Assembly: GCF_932526225.1 (NCBI RefSeq)
Contig: NC_064044.1
Location: forward strand, 1,309,001-1,373,000
DNA length: 64,000 bases
Direction of reading: 5' to 3'
From: Nematostella vectensis
Lineage: Eukaryota > Cnidaria > Anthozoa > Actiniaria > Edwardsiidae
Shown here: piece after piece, positions 8,428 through 16,600 of the stretch
How the letters are laid out: each line of letters opens with the position of its first letter
Position numbering within the stretch: the first letter of the stretch is position 1
The notes under the pieces: generated by a model
Database searches by the model: none
The model's input: only the letters and a program-made list of their open reading frames with translations
What the model was told of the DNA's origin: nothing
Made by a program: the position numbers and the translations under genes

Positions 8428-11055
8428 CTATAATGTGATCCCCCATTGCTTCAGAAGTGCACTGGCATACTTAAGTTGTTTTAACAGTGCTGATGCTGTG
8501 CTGTCCTCGTTCATGAACTGGGGTGTAGGAGCAGTGAGGTTGTGGTCAAACAAAAACTGCTTTTCCCATGCAACAAGGTCAGACTGTATATTCTTTCTCT
8601 TTGCAAGGACTTTTGTCTGCATCTGGGCAAGACTGTGGTGATAGCTGTTTTCTAGATGCTGGTCCCTGAGGTTTTGTCTCTGCAACTGCTTGAGTCTTGC
8701 ATGCTTTTTGTCAAGAGCACTCACTTCTGTTGTCTTGCCAACAACAATCTCCAGAGCTTTCCCTAGCCTTGATGTCAACCCAGTTGAGGAATCTGTTGTT
8801 CTTGTGGCTGGTTCTGGTGTAAGTGAAGTTGGTAAAGATGTGGTGGAATTCCCTTCATTTGCATGTTTCTCTTCCGGTGGAGGGAGATCCGGATCAATGC
8901 AGACTACTTCATCCCGGGCCAGGGTAATACCAACTACATTTTCATCTTCACTCTCTGTGGCATCCATGATTTCAGCAGTGGCTATAAGAGGTACTGGTGG
9001 TACCTCTTCAGGTAGGGGGAAACCTGCATTGTGACAGACTACTTCATCTGGGGCCAGGGTAATGCTAACAGCATTTTCATCTTCTTCACTTGTCTCATCT
9101 GAGGCATTCCTTGTGTCAGCAGGAACTGATTCTGGGTCAATTCTTATTCTAAGTGTTGTCCCATCTTCTTGGTCGATTCTTAGGAGGTGAGTAGGGAGGG
9201 GAATGCTGCTAGCTATGCAATGTTTCCAGCAATTGTCGAGTCTCTCAGCCTCTTTTTTCAAGTTGCTGGATCGAAAGTGGTGAAGAGAGGGCCCACAACC
9301 AGAGGGAATGTCTGTGACATCATGAAATTCAACTCCATCTTCAACTTTCTTCCACCAAACACCTTCTCCTTCAACTAAGAAGTCACTTATTTCTTGGAGG
9401 TGAGCTTGCCATGCATGGCTATGCCTTTGAATGAGCTCCTCAGGTATGACAGTGTTCTTGGGAAATGGGAGGCAAGTTGCTAGCTTGCTCACATGGTCTT
9501 GCTGTCTGAACACATCATCTCGTTGCAGGCCTATCTGGCGCTCTGCTTGCAAGCGGATGAAAAGGTTAGGTATTATTTGCCCTTGATGGTAATTCGATGT
9601 CTGCTTCGTGATGCGCTTGATACTGTTAAAGATCCTTTCTTGTCGTTCTGCATTAGCAGCTTGTCCAGACATTAAGCGCAATGTACTGGTAGCATGGGCT
9701 GTCAGGTTATGAAAGTACACTCCATACAGTTTTCTTGAGGTTAGCTTCTTTGTGTCCTTCACAAAATCTATCAACAATATGGCATGGTACCAGGCTTGGT
9801 TGCTATATCTAAGAATTGAGGCCGGAGATCTTTGGCTGTCTGCCGCGTAGAGGAGTCTCTGCATCTCGACCAAGGTGTCAATGGCAGCCATGGCTTTCTT
9901 GGACATGATATTGGACTGGTGTGCCACCCCAGCAGTTTTGATAAGGGCTTCCCTTTGGTCCACACATCTCTTGCTGTCTTTCCCTGCCAGACTGAGTGTG
10001 ATTGTCTCCTCTATCAAAGCCTTTTCTTCACCCATCAGATGGCTTGGAAATTCAGCAAAGAAATTTGCAATATGATTGCCAAGATCATGAAGAGGCTCGC
10101 ATGGTATGACTTCATAAGATTCTAGATTAAGGTTGGTCAGGGATTCTGTTGGGGTATTAAAGAGAAGTGCAGGCACTCTTTGTTTTCCTTTCATTTCTTC
10201 AGTGAGTAGTTTCTGCATCTCCATTTTCGTTTTTCCTTCATAAATGCCCCTTGATGCCAGTTCCTTTTCAAGCTCTTCTTTTTTCAGACCTTCCAGTGGT
10301 TTAGCTTTTTTCTGTTTTGATTTAGAGAGGGAGACGGTCCCCCGAAGAATTGCCTGCTGTCTCTCAGTAAGGGATATGGCCTCCAAATTCAGAGTGTAGG
10401 CCAAGTCACTGGTCATGTCACAGTGTACTTCACAGGTAGAACAGAAGTAGTTTCCTCCTTTCTGTTGTCCTGTCTCAAAAGCTCGCAATGGAGAGTCTCC
10501 CTGACAAAACCTCATGATATCAGTGTATGAAATACTGTTGTCATCACACAGCTCTCTGACACATTGGAGCCTTGTCTCCGAATATAATAAAAGCTCATGG
10601 TCAGAGCTCCCACATTTTGCAATAAAATGTAGCTCTGGTTCTTCAACCAGCATTTGCACATTAACCCGTCTTCCATATTTTGCAGCATACTCCTCATCTG
10701 TAAGGAACACTGCCTTGTCATAAAGACAGGTCATAAGGCACACCAGATATCCAGAGTTAGCAACTGTTGAGTTATCTAGCCATACCATCAGATGCCTTGT
10801 TCTTTCATGGCTTTTTAGCTTCTCCCTCATGTCTGGGACTGCCATACCATCCACATACTCGTTGATCTGCAAAAGCCTTGTTCTTAGCTGTTCTGCTGTA
10901 AGCTCTGCTATTCCTTCCTCTGTTGTCCCCCGGAGAAACTTCTCCTGTTTTTTTAACATTGTCCTTCGGATATTGGCAAGGGGCATTTTTCTACCATCAG
11001 TATAGACATCCTCTTTTTTTATTTTCAGATCCTTTGTAAGGATAAGCTTTTCATA
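8428..11055 (-). CDS. Coding exon 3 (residues 413-1287): catalytic-core-like region and acidic/coiled C-terminus
   Basis: The acceptor TCTTTGTTTTTCAG|TATG at 11056/11055 has a good pyrimidine tract; an in-frame ATG at 11079 lies inside the intron. In order (spliced numbering): VWLDNST (about 504-510); EEPELHFIAKCG (about 550-561); CQGDSP (D599) followed by FETGQQKGGNYFCSTC (about 605-620), with Cys/His residues that may bind zinc; a SAP-like helix-extended-helix (about 666-696); CEPLHDLGNHI (about 731-741); NAERQERIF (880-888); and SNYHQGQIIPN (about 899-909). After a WW-containing segment comes a low-complexity acidic region with a duplicated block (1068-1086 and 1113-1131), then a charged, probably coiled-coil region (about 1189-1249). 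The protein ends in a doubled ASALLKQ motif. No frameshift or internal stop. Confidence 0.8.
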   Translation of the reverse strand, partial: YEKLILTKDLKIKKEDVYTDGRKMPLANIRRTMLKKQEKFLRGTTEEGIAELTAEQLRTRLLQINEYVDGMAVPDMREKLKSHERTRHLMVWLDNSTVANSGYLVCLMTCLYDKAVFLTDEEYAAKYGRRVNVQMLVEEPELHFIAKCGSSDHELLLYSETRLQCVRELCDDNSISYTDIMRFCQGDSPLRAFETGQQKGGNYFCSTCEVHCDMTSDLAYTLNLEAISLTERQQAILRGTVSLSKSKQKKAKPLEGLKKEELEKELASRGIYEGKTKMEMQKLLTEEMKGKQRVPALLFNTPTESLTNLNLESYEVIPCEPLHDLGNHIANFFAEFPSHLMGEEKALIEETITLSLAGKDSKRCVDQREALIKTAGVAHQSNIMSKKAMAAIDTLVEMQRLLYAADSQRSPASILRYSNQAWYHAILLIDFVKDTKKLTSRKLYGVYFHNLTAHATSTLRLMSGQAANAERQERIFNSIKRITKQTSNYHQGQIIPNLFIRLQAERQIGLQRDDVFRQQDHVSKLATCLPFPKNTVIPEELIQRHSHAWQAHLQEISDFLVEGEGVWWKKVEDGVEFHDVTDIPSGCGPSLHHFRSSNLKKEAERLDNCWKHCIASSIPLPTHLLRIDQEDGTTLRIRIDPESVPADTRNASDETSEEDENAVSITLAPDEVVCHNAGFPLPEEVPPVPLIATAEIMDATESEDENVVGITLARDEVVCIDPDLPPPEEKHANEGNSTTSLPTSLTPEPATRTTDSSTGLTSRLGKALEIVVGKTTEVSALDKKHARLKQLQRQNLRDQHLENSYHHSLAQMQTKVLAKRKNIQSDLVAWEKQFLFDHNLTAPTPQFMNEDSTASALLKQLKYASALLKQWGITL

Positions 11056-12595
11056 CTGAAAAACAAAGAGAATATGCAATTAATTTCTTCAGATAAAAGA
11101 CATTGGAGACATATTGTAGAGACATTGACAATCTAGTTCATGTACTGAAATTGTTTTTGTTTTTATATCAATCTGACAATTGCCTCTAACACAATAGCCC
11201 TGCAAAGAGTTATTTTTAACTGCCTACCTTTCGTGGTACAATTCGTTCTCCTATACTGTACTCCTTTGTGTGGATCTTCTGCAATAGCTGTGCTTTCAGT
11301 GTTTTCTTGTCTGGCTCACAGGGTATGCTGATCTCTCCCCCTTGCCCTCTCCTTTTCCTTCTTCTAATTACTGGATCCATGGGGTTTTTGCGTTTGGTAC
11401 TAAACCGGTCAACATCTACTCCGTTTCTCACTAGCCACTCCTTCACAATCTGTCCACCGTTAAGTGCAACTTGTCCACTGCTGTCTGTCACATTATACTT
11501 CCTAGCTAGAGCACTGTAATTGATAAGATGACCACCCTGGTATGCCTCAACCTCTGCTTTAAGCCCGGCCTTGTCCCATCCCATCCTCTCCATGTCCCCG
11601 GTGTGGTCTTTTTTTCTCTTTTTCTTGTTAGGCTCATCCATTCTTTCTCTTGCAGTGTTTGCTGGCTCAAACGACAATGCTCTACGCCCACGCTCCCATC
11701 CTCTTATGGACTGTCCACTTCCATAACATCTAATAATTAATTGGTATGTTGTAATTAATATCCCAATAAAACTATAGAAAATTGGACTCATTGATTTTTT
11801 TTTCACTTCCCATCAAAATTTCTCCCAAATTTTTCTTTCAAATTTAAATAATTGAGCTCACCTCAAAAATGCAGTCTCTTTCATTTGATTTTCTACATTT
11901 TCTTTTGATGAAGTGTAAATGCGGCGTCGTTCATTTCTCTTGTCATTTTCAGTTTTGTGTTGCAAGTTTATCCCTGGAACAGATGACAGGGCACTGGCAA
12001 GTGAACACTGGTACTGCTCTTGGAAACTTTCCTCATATTGCTCAAAGAGAGCTTTTGCAACATTTGTAGCATCACGTTTTCGTGCTTTTACAGTAGGGGT
12101 TGCATTTCGCAGACGCTCAGCCTCGTTGTTAGCGGCAAATATAATATTTTGCTTTGCTTTCCCCTTGAAGAAATTTGAGGTGACTGGGAAGTATGACATA
12201 ACCTCTGTGTATCTGATTGCACAGGCTTTACAGTTCTGAAATGAATGTTCCTTTCTTCTATTTTCAGATAAACCTTGCCATTTCTCTCTAGAGAAAGTCT
12301 CCATAAACTTTGATTTTTCCTCAGCTTTTCTGGTGTTCCATTTGTTCATGGCATTCCTCAAACCAGGCAGCTTTCTATGGAATTTAAGGAACTCGATATC
12401 AAAAGCATCCCCTGTTACTTGTGGTGGGAAATAGCTCCTGTACTTTCTGTACTGCTCCCCCTTTACTCTCGCATTGTACTTTGTAGTGCTTTCACCACTT
12501 TCTCTCGGTAATGCCTTTTCGACCTCCCTGGCCACCTGCAATGCTATAACCTTCCCAAATCCACACGTTTGTGGACATAGAAAGACACCTGCCAT
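8428..12595 (-). CDS. Transposase-like protein, three exons, 1,287 residues
   Basis: Coding exons 12595-11862, 11729-11228 and 11055-8428 join through GT-AG introns of 132 and 172 bp. Phases agree at both junctions (AG|A, then phase 0) and give 3,864 nt with one terminal stop. The start at 12595 has a strong context (G at -3 and +4) and an in-frame TAA about 20 nt upstream. From sequence: basic, nuclear-localisation-like runs (about residues 280-285 and 367-373), a possible helix-turn-helix (about 316-354), then a large region with spaced acidic residues resembling a DDE/RNase H-like transposase core: D506 in VWLDNST, D599 in CQGDSP, and E882 or E885 in NAERQERIF. It probably catalyses movement of its own element in the nucleus. 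The domain reading is inference. The central motifs match, from memory, uncharacterised cnidarian proteins. A further upstream exon is possible. Confidence 0.75.
11056..11227 (-). other. Intron 2 of the transposase-like gene (172 bp)
   Basis: Donor GTAGGC, acceptor preceded by TCTCTTTGTTTTTCAG, AT-rich interior with stops in all frames. Phase-0 join gives ...IVPRK|YEKLIL. Confidence 0.78.
11228..11729 (-). CDS. Coding exon 2 (residues 245-412): basic linker with possible helix-turn-helix
   Basis: The acceptor AATTATTAG|ATG lies at 11730/11729 and supplies the last base of codon 245. KKKRKK (about 280-285) and RRRKRR (about 367-372) look like nuclear localisation signals. Between them, YSALARKYNV followed by NGGQIVKEWLVRNGVDVDRF (about 316-354) has the look of a helix-turn-helix: 'sleep-wake' pattern of small and hydrophobic residues, then a charged recognition-like helix ending in a Gly. 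This may bind the inverted repeats. The donor is CGAAAG|GTAGGC at 11228/11227. The open frame seen upstream of the acceptor (to 11806) is intron read-through and is excluded. Confidence 0.7.
11730..11861 (-). other. Intron 1 of the transposase-like gene (132 bp)
   Basis: Donor GTGAGC, acceptor TTATTAG, AT-rich interior with in-frame stops. The join AG|A gives Arg245 and restores the frame between exons 1 and 2. Confidence 0.75.
11862..12595 (-). CDS. Coding exon 1 (residues 1-245): basic, cysteine-bearing N-terminal domain
   Basis: Encodes residues 1-244 and two bases of codon 245. It opens MAGVFLCPQTCGFGK and is rich in Lys, Arg and Glu. C7 and C11, and C122 and C125 (FQNCKAC), are possible metal ligands, but no complete zinc-finger pattern is visible. 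The end of the exon (about 170-240) is charged and probably helical. It stops at the donor TTGAG|GTGAGC at 11862/11861; without splicing the frame would end one codon later at TGA. I recognise no family in this part. Its place at the N-terminus of a transposase suggests DNA binding, which is inference only. Confidence 0.7.
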
Positions 12596-13630
12596 CTCAG
12601 GGTGACTTTTTTTTTATAAAATTCAACAACTAGAATACAAAAATTTTCGTAAAACTCGCTGGGAAAAAAAACTTTGCACTTTTCAATTCCATAACTACAC
12701 CAACTGCGCCCACTGTTTGAAAATCCCGCCTAAAATACACAAAAGGACATGCGCAATAATGTGCTTTGTAATCAGAGTCTTTTTATTTACTGTAAGATTC
12801 AAGATTCCATTTATTTCCCTACCATAATCATGCTGTTTACTTTAATCGTTCTAAATTCAGTACGTCTTTCCGTTCATTTTAGACGATCGTTTAACTATAT
12901 TTAAACAGTTCTGCATGGGATACATCTCTTGTTGTCCCTTTGTCGTTTAACTAAGAAATCTCTTGCAATTTTCGTCATTTTCTTCATGTATTCAATCAAT
13001 CTACTGCAACAATGTGTATTCCCTTCACAGTCCATCCGCCATCTTGCTTTCATTGTATCTATGGAAACTGACAACCGCTGATCACTTTTTAGCTGAGCCT
13101 GCTTCGATCTTTCCAAAGAAAGAGCGTCAGCTTTTATCGCTTTTGAAAAACACCTTAGCTATTAGGAAACTGCAACTCTCAATCATGTTTTAGAGGTTTA
13201 ATCCCTAAATGATTCAAATCCAAGGTGTAAGTTTGGAAAAATAGTTTTATTGCCTGTAATAATGCAGTGTATTGTGACACATCGTTCTGAATTCTACAAT
13301 TATCGATCAAAGCCCTCAATTTACTTTGTCAACAGCTTTGGAATACAAATTTCCAGCTTACATTTGTATACTCTGGTTATCCCTCCTTCATTTAGCATTG
13401 GAATTTTGGAGTTTTAATTACGTCCTGTGTGTCTGCAGGGCGCCAGAAAAAAGGATGTTTTTTCACAAACTTGTAACACCTTAATTATGTCACGTGAAGG
13501 TTTCCATGGCAACTGAGTAGTCGATAACATCGAGCATGTTATGCAGAAAAACTACGCCAACTTTCAGGCTGATTGGTTAAAAAATGCGTTGTCAAGAATT
13601 TTTTAACTGAGTCCGTCCGTTTTTTACGAG
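12596..13630 (-). other. Right non-coding segment of the transposon, probable 5' region of the gene
   Basis: About 1 kb between the gene's start codon and the right inverted repeat. It is AT-rich, with no second convincing gene. On the minus strand a 71-codon open frame (13116-12901) contains AAGATGGCGG, a sequence common at animal promoters and a YY1-type site. No good splice donor follows the frame, so I treat the region as possible promoter or untranslated leader. Nearer the end are CCAATCA (minus strand, about 13572-13578), TCACGTGA (palindromic E-box, 13490-13497) and a second TTGACAAC (minus strand, about 13592-13599). Confidence 0.5.
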
Positions 13631-13656
13631 TTCAGCCTTGCCTTAAATGCACTGAG
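13631..13656 (-). repeat. Terminal inverted repeat, right
   Basis: On the minus strand it begins CTCAGTGC and continues with TTTAAGGCA and GGCTGAA, mirroring the left end. The island stops exactly here. Confidence 0.85.
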
Positions 13657-13658
13657 TA
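13657..13658. repeat. Target-site duplication TA, right copy
   Basis: Second copy of the TA at 7550-7551; the monomer resumes directly with TCCCAAGC. Confidence 0.7.
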
Positions 13659-16600
13659 TCCCAAGCAAAGTCACCATCGGACTGGAGGTTACATTCGGGA
13701 AAAGCTTCAGGGTTACATTCGGGAATTTGTTTTACGAGTGTAACCTCCAAAAGGTTACAATCGATTTTTTTTTTCCGAATGTAAATTCCAAAAAGTAACA
13801 TTAGGAAAAATAAAACAGTATACTCGGAAAAAAAAGGTATATCAATCTATCGAGCGCTATGCTCTATGTTAGAATCTACTTAATCAAGTTATCCAAGGAA
13901 TCTAGTTAGTTCTTGTGTGCATAAAATATGTACAGGATCCTGAAGAAAGCATGAGCACATCAAAGATGCTGAGAGTACATAAAAATGTCCCTATACCTTC
14001 TTTTTATGTCATTACACACCAAGAACAGTATAATTAAGTATCGATATTTAAAAAAAAAAATAAAGAAAAAAAAAATAGGCTATCAGCGGGAATCGAACCC
14101 GGGTGGCTACGTTAGTAGTCAAGTGCCCGCAACGAAAGACTAACGTGGCATTGCTGAAGGGAATTGTAATGAAAATTACTTTTAATTCTATTGGTATCGT
14201 AAACTATCCCAAGCAAAGTCACCATCGGACTGGAGGTTACATTCGGGAAAAGCTTCAGGGTTACATTCGGGAATTTGTTTTACGAGTGTAACCTCCAAAA
14301 GGTTACAATCGATATTTTTTTTTTCCGAATGTAAATTCCAAAAAGTAACATTAGGAAAAATAAAACAGTATACTCGGAAAAAAAGGTATATCAATCTATC
14401 GAGCTCTATACTCTATCTTAAATTTCTACTTAATCAAGTTATCCAAGGAATCTAGTTAGTTCTTGTGTGCATAAAATATGTACAGGATCCTGAACAAAGC
14501 ATGAGCACATCAAAGATGCTGAGAGTACATAAAAATGTCCCTATACCTTCTTTTTATGTCATGACACACCAAGACCAGTATAATTAAGTATCGATATTTA
14601 AAAAAAAAAATAAAGAAAAAAAAAATAGGCTAGCAGCGGGAATCGAACCCGGATCGCTGCGTTAGTAGTCAAGTGCCCGCAACGAAAGACTAACGTGGCA
14701 TTGCTGAAGGGAATTGTAATGAAAATTACTTTTAATTCTATTGGTATCGTAAACTATCCCAAGCAAAGTCACCATCGGACTGGAGGTTACATTCGGGAAA
14801 AGCTTCAGGGTTACATTCGGGAATTTGTTTTACGAGTGTAACCTCCAAAAGGTTACAATCGATTTTTTTTTTCCGAATGTAAATTCCAAAAAGTAACATT
14901 AGAACAAATAAAACAATATACTCGGAAAAAAAGGTATATCAATCTATCGAGCGCTATACTCTATCTTAGAATCTACTTAATCAAGTTATCCAAGGAATCT
15001 AGTTAGTTCTTGTGTGCATAAAATATGTACAGGATCCTGAACAAAGCATGAGCACATCAAAGATGCTGAGAGTACATAAAAATGTCCCTATACCTTCTTT
15101 TTATGTCATGACACACCAAGAACAGTATAATTAAGTATCGATATTTAAAAAAAAAAATAAGGAAAAAAAATAGGCTAGCAGCGGGAATCGAACCCGGATC
15201 GCTGCGTTAGTAGTCAAGTGCCCGCAACGAAAGACTAACGTGGCATTGCTGAAAGGAATTGTAATGAAAATTACTTTTAATACTATTGGTATCGTAAACT
15301 ATCCCAAGCAAAGTCACCATCGGACTGGAGGTTACATTCGGGAAAAGCTTCAGGGTTATATTCGGGAATTTGTTTTACGAGTGTAACCTCCAAAAGGTTA
15401 CAATCGATAATTTTTTTCCGAATGTAAATTCCAAAAAGTAACATTAGGAAAAATAAAACAGTATACTCGGAAAAAAAGGTATATCAATCTATCGAGCGCT
15501 ATGCTCTATGTTAGAATCTACTTAATCAAGTTATCCAAGGAATCTAGTTAGTTCTTGTGTGCATAAAATATGTACAGGATCCTGAAGAAAGCATGAGCAC
15601 ATCAAAGATGCTGAGAGTACATAAAAATGTCCCTATACCTTCTTTTTATGTCATGACACAACAAGAACAGTATAATTAAGTATCGATATTTAAAAAAAAA
15701 AATTAAGAAAAAAAAAATAGGCTGTCAGCGGGAATCGAAGCCGGGTCGCTGCGTTAGTAGTCAAGTGCCCGCAACGAAAGACTAACGTGGCATTGCTGAA
15801 GGGAATTGTAATGAAAGTTACTTTTAATGCTATTGGTATCGTAAACTATCCCAAGCAAAGTCACCATCGGACTGGAGGTTACATTCGAGAAAAGCATCAG
15901 GGTTACATTCGGGAATTTGTTTTACGAGTGTAACCTCCAAAAGGTTACAATCGATAATTTTTTGTCCGAATGTAAATTCCAAAAAGTAACATTAGGAAAA
16001 ATAAAACAGTATACTCGGAAAAAAAGGTATATCAATCTATCGAGCGCTATGCTCTATGTTAGAATCTACTTAATCAAGTTATCCTAGGCATCTAGTTAGT
16101 TCTTGTGTGCATAAAATATGTACAGGATCCTGAACAAAGCATGAGCACATCAAAGATGCTGAGAGTTCGTAAAAATGTCCCTATACCTTCTTTTTATGTC
16201 ATGACACACCAAGAACAGTATAATTAAGTATCGATATTTAAAAAAAAAATAAGAAAAAAAAATAGGCTATCAGCGGGAATCGAAGCCGGGTCGCTGCGTT
16301 AGTATTCAAGTGCCCGCAACGAAAGACTAACGTGGCATTGCTGAAGGGAATTGTAATGAAAGTTACTTTTAATGCTATTGGTATCGTAAACTATCCCAAG
16401 CAAAGTCACCATCGGACTGGAGGTTACATTCGGGAAAAGCATCAGGGTTACATTCGGGAATTTGTTTTACGAGTGTAACCTCCAAAAGGTTACAATCGAT
16501 AATTTTTTGTCCGAATGTAAATTCCAAAAAGTAACATTAGGAAAAAAAAAACAGTATACTCGGAAAAAAAGGTATATCAATCTATCGAGCGCTATGCTCT

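Larger units (their letters stand above)
7552..13656 (-). mobile_element. Intact DNA transposon inserted in the satellite (6,105 bp)
   Basis: The island interrupts a monomer between GTAAACTA and TATCCCAAG. Uninterrupted copies read GTAAACTATCCCAAG, so the dinucleotide TA is duplicated at the two edges. The ends are inverted repeats (22 of 26 bases identical) beginning CTCAGTGC. Inside is a single three-exon minus-strand gene without stop codons, encoding a large DNA-binding, transposase-like protein. Because the inverted repeat can be extended by one base on each side (ACTCAGTGC), an insertion with no duplication cannot be strictly excluded. A TA duplication and DDE-type chemistry would suit several eukaryotic superfamilies, including the CACTA/Mirage/Chapaev group. 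I cannot assign the superfamily from sequence alone. The intact reading frame and good ends suggest a recent insertion. Confidence 0.88.
5941..16346 (+). repeat. Higher-order repeat block B (8 monomers, split by the transposon)
   Basis: Monomers starting at 5941, 6486, 7033, 7505 (interrupted, resuming at 13657), 14160, 14710, 15255 and 15802 correspond to monomers 1, 2, 3, 4, 5/6, one of 7-9, 10 and 11 of block A. They share the same diagnostic variants. Block B therefore has three monomers fewer in its middle. The monomer starting at 16347 is a near-copy of the one at 15802, a further local duplication. Confidence 0.8.

Noticed and set aside
8690-9034. 114-codon and other plus-strand ORFs within 8414-10723
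   Set aside because: These are antisense shadows of the long exon 3 reading frame, with no independent signals.
11056-11079. Translation start at 11079 giving an 883-residue stand-alone protein
   Set aside because: The ATG lies within a pyrimidine-rich splice acceptor; the exon begins at 11055 in phase with the preceding exon.
12606-12620. TATA box (TATAAAAA on the minus strand) for the transposase-like gene
   Set aside because: It lies only about 15-20 nt before the start codon, so a start site 25-30 nt downstream would fall inside the coding sequence.
7552-13656. Retrotransposon or retroviral insertion
   Set aside because: There is no reverse transcriptase, long terminal repeat or poly-A end; the ends are inverted repeats.
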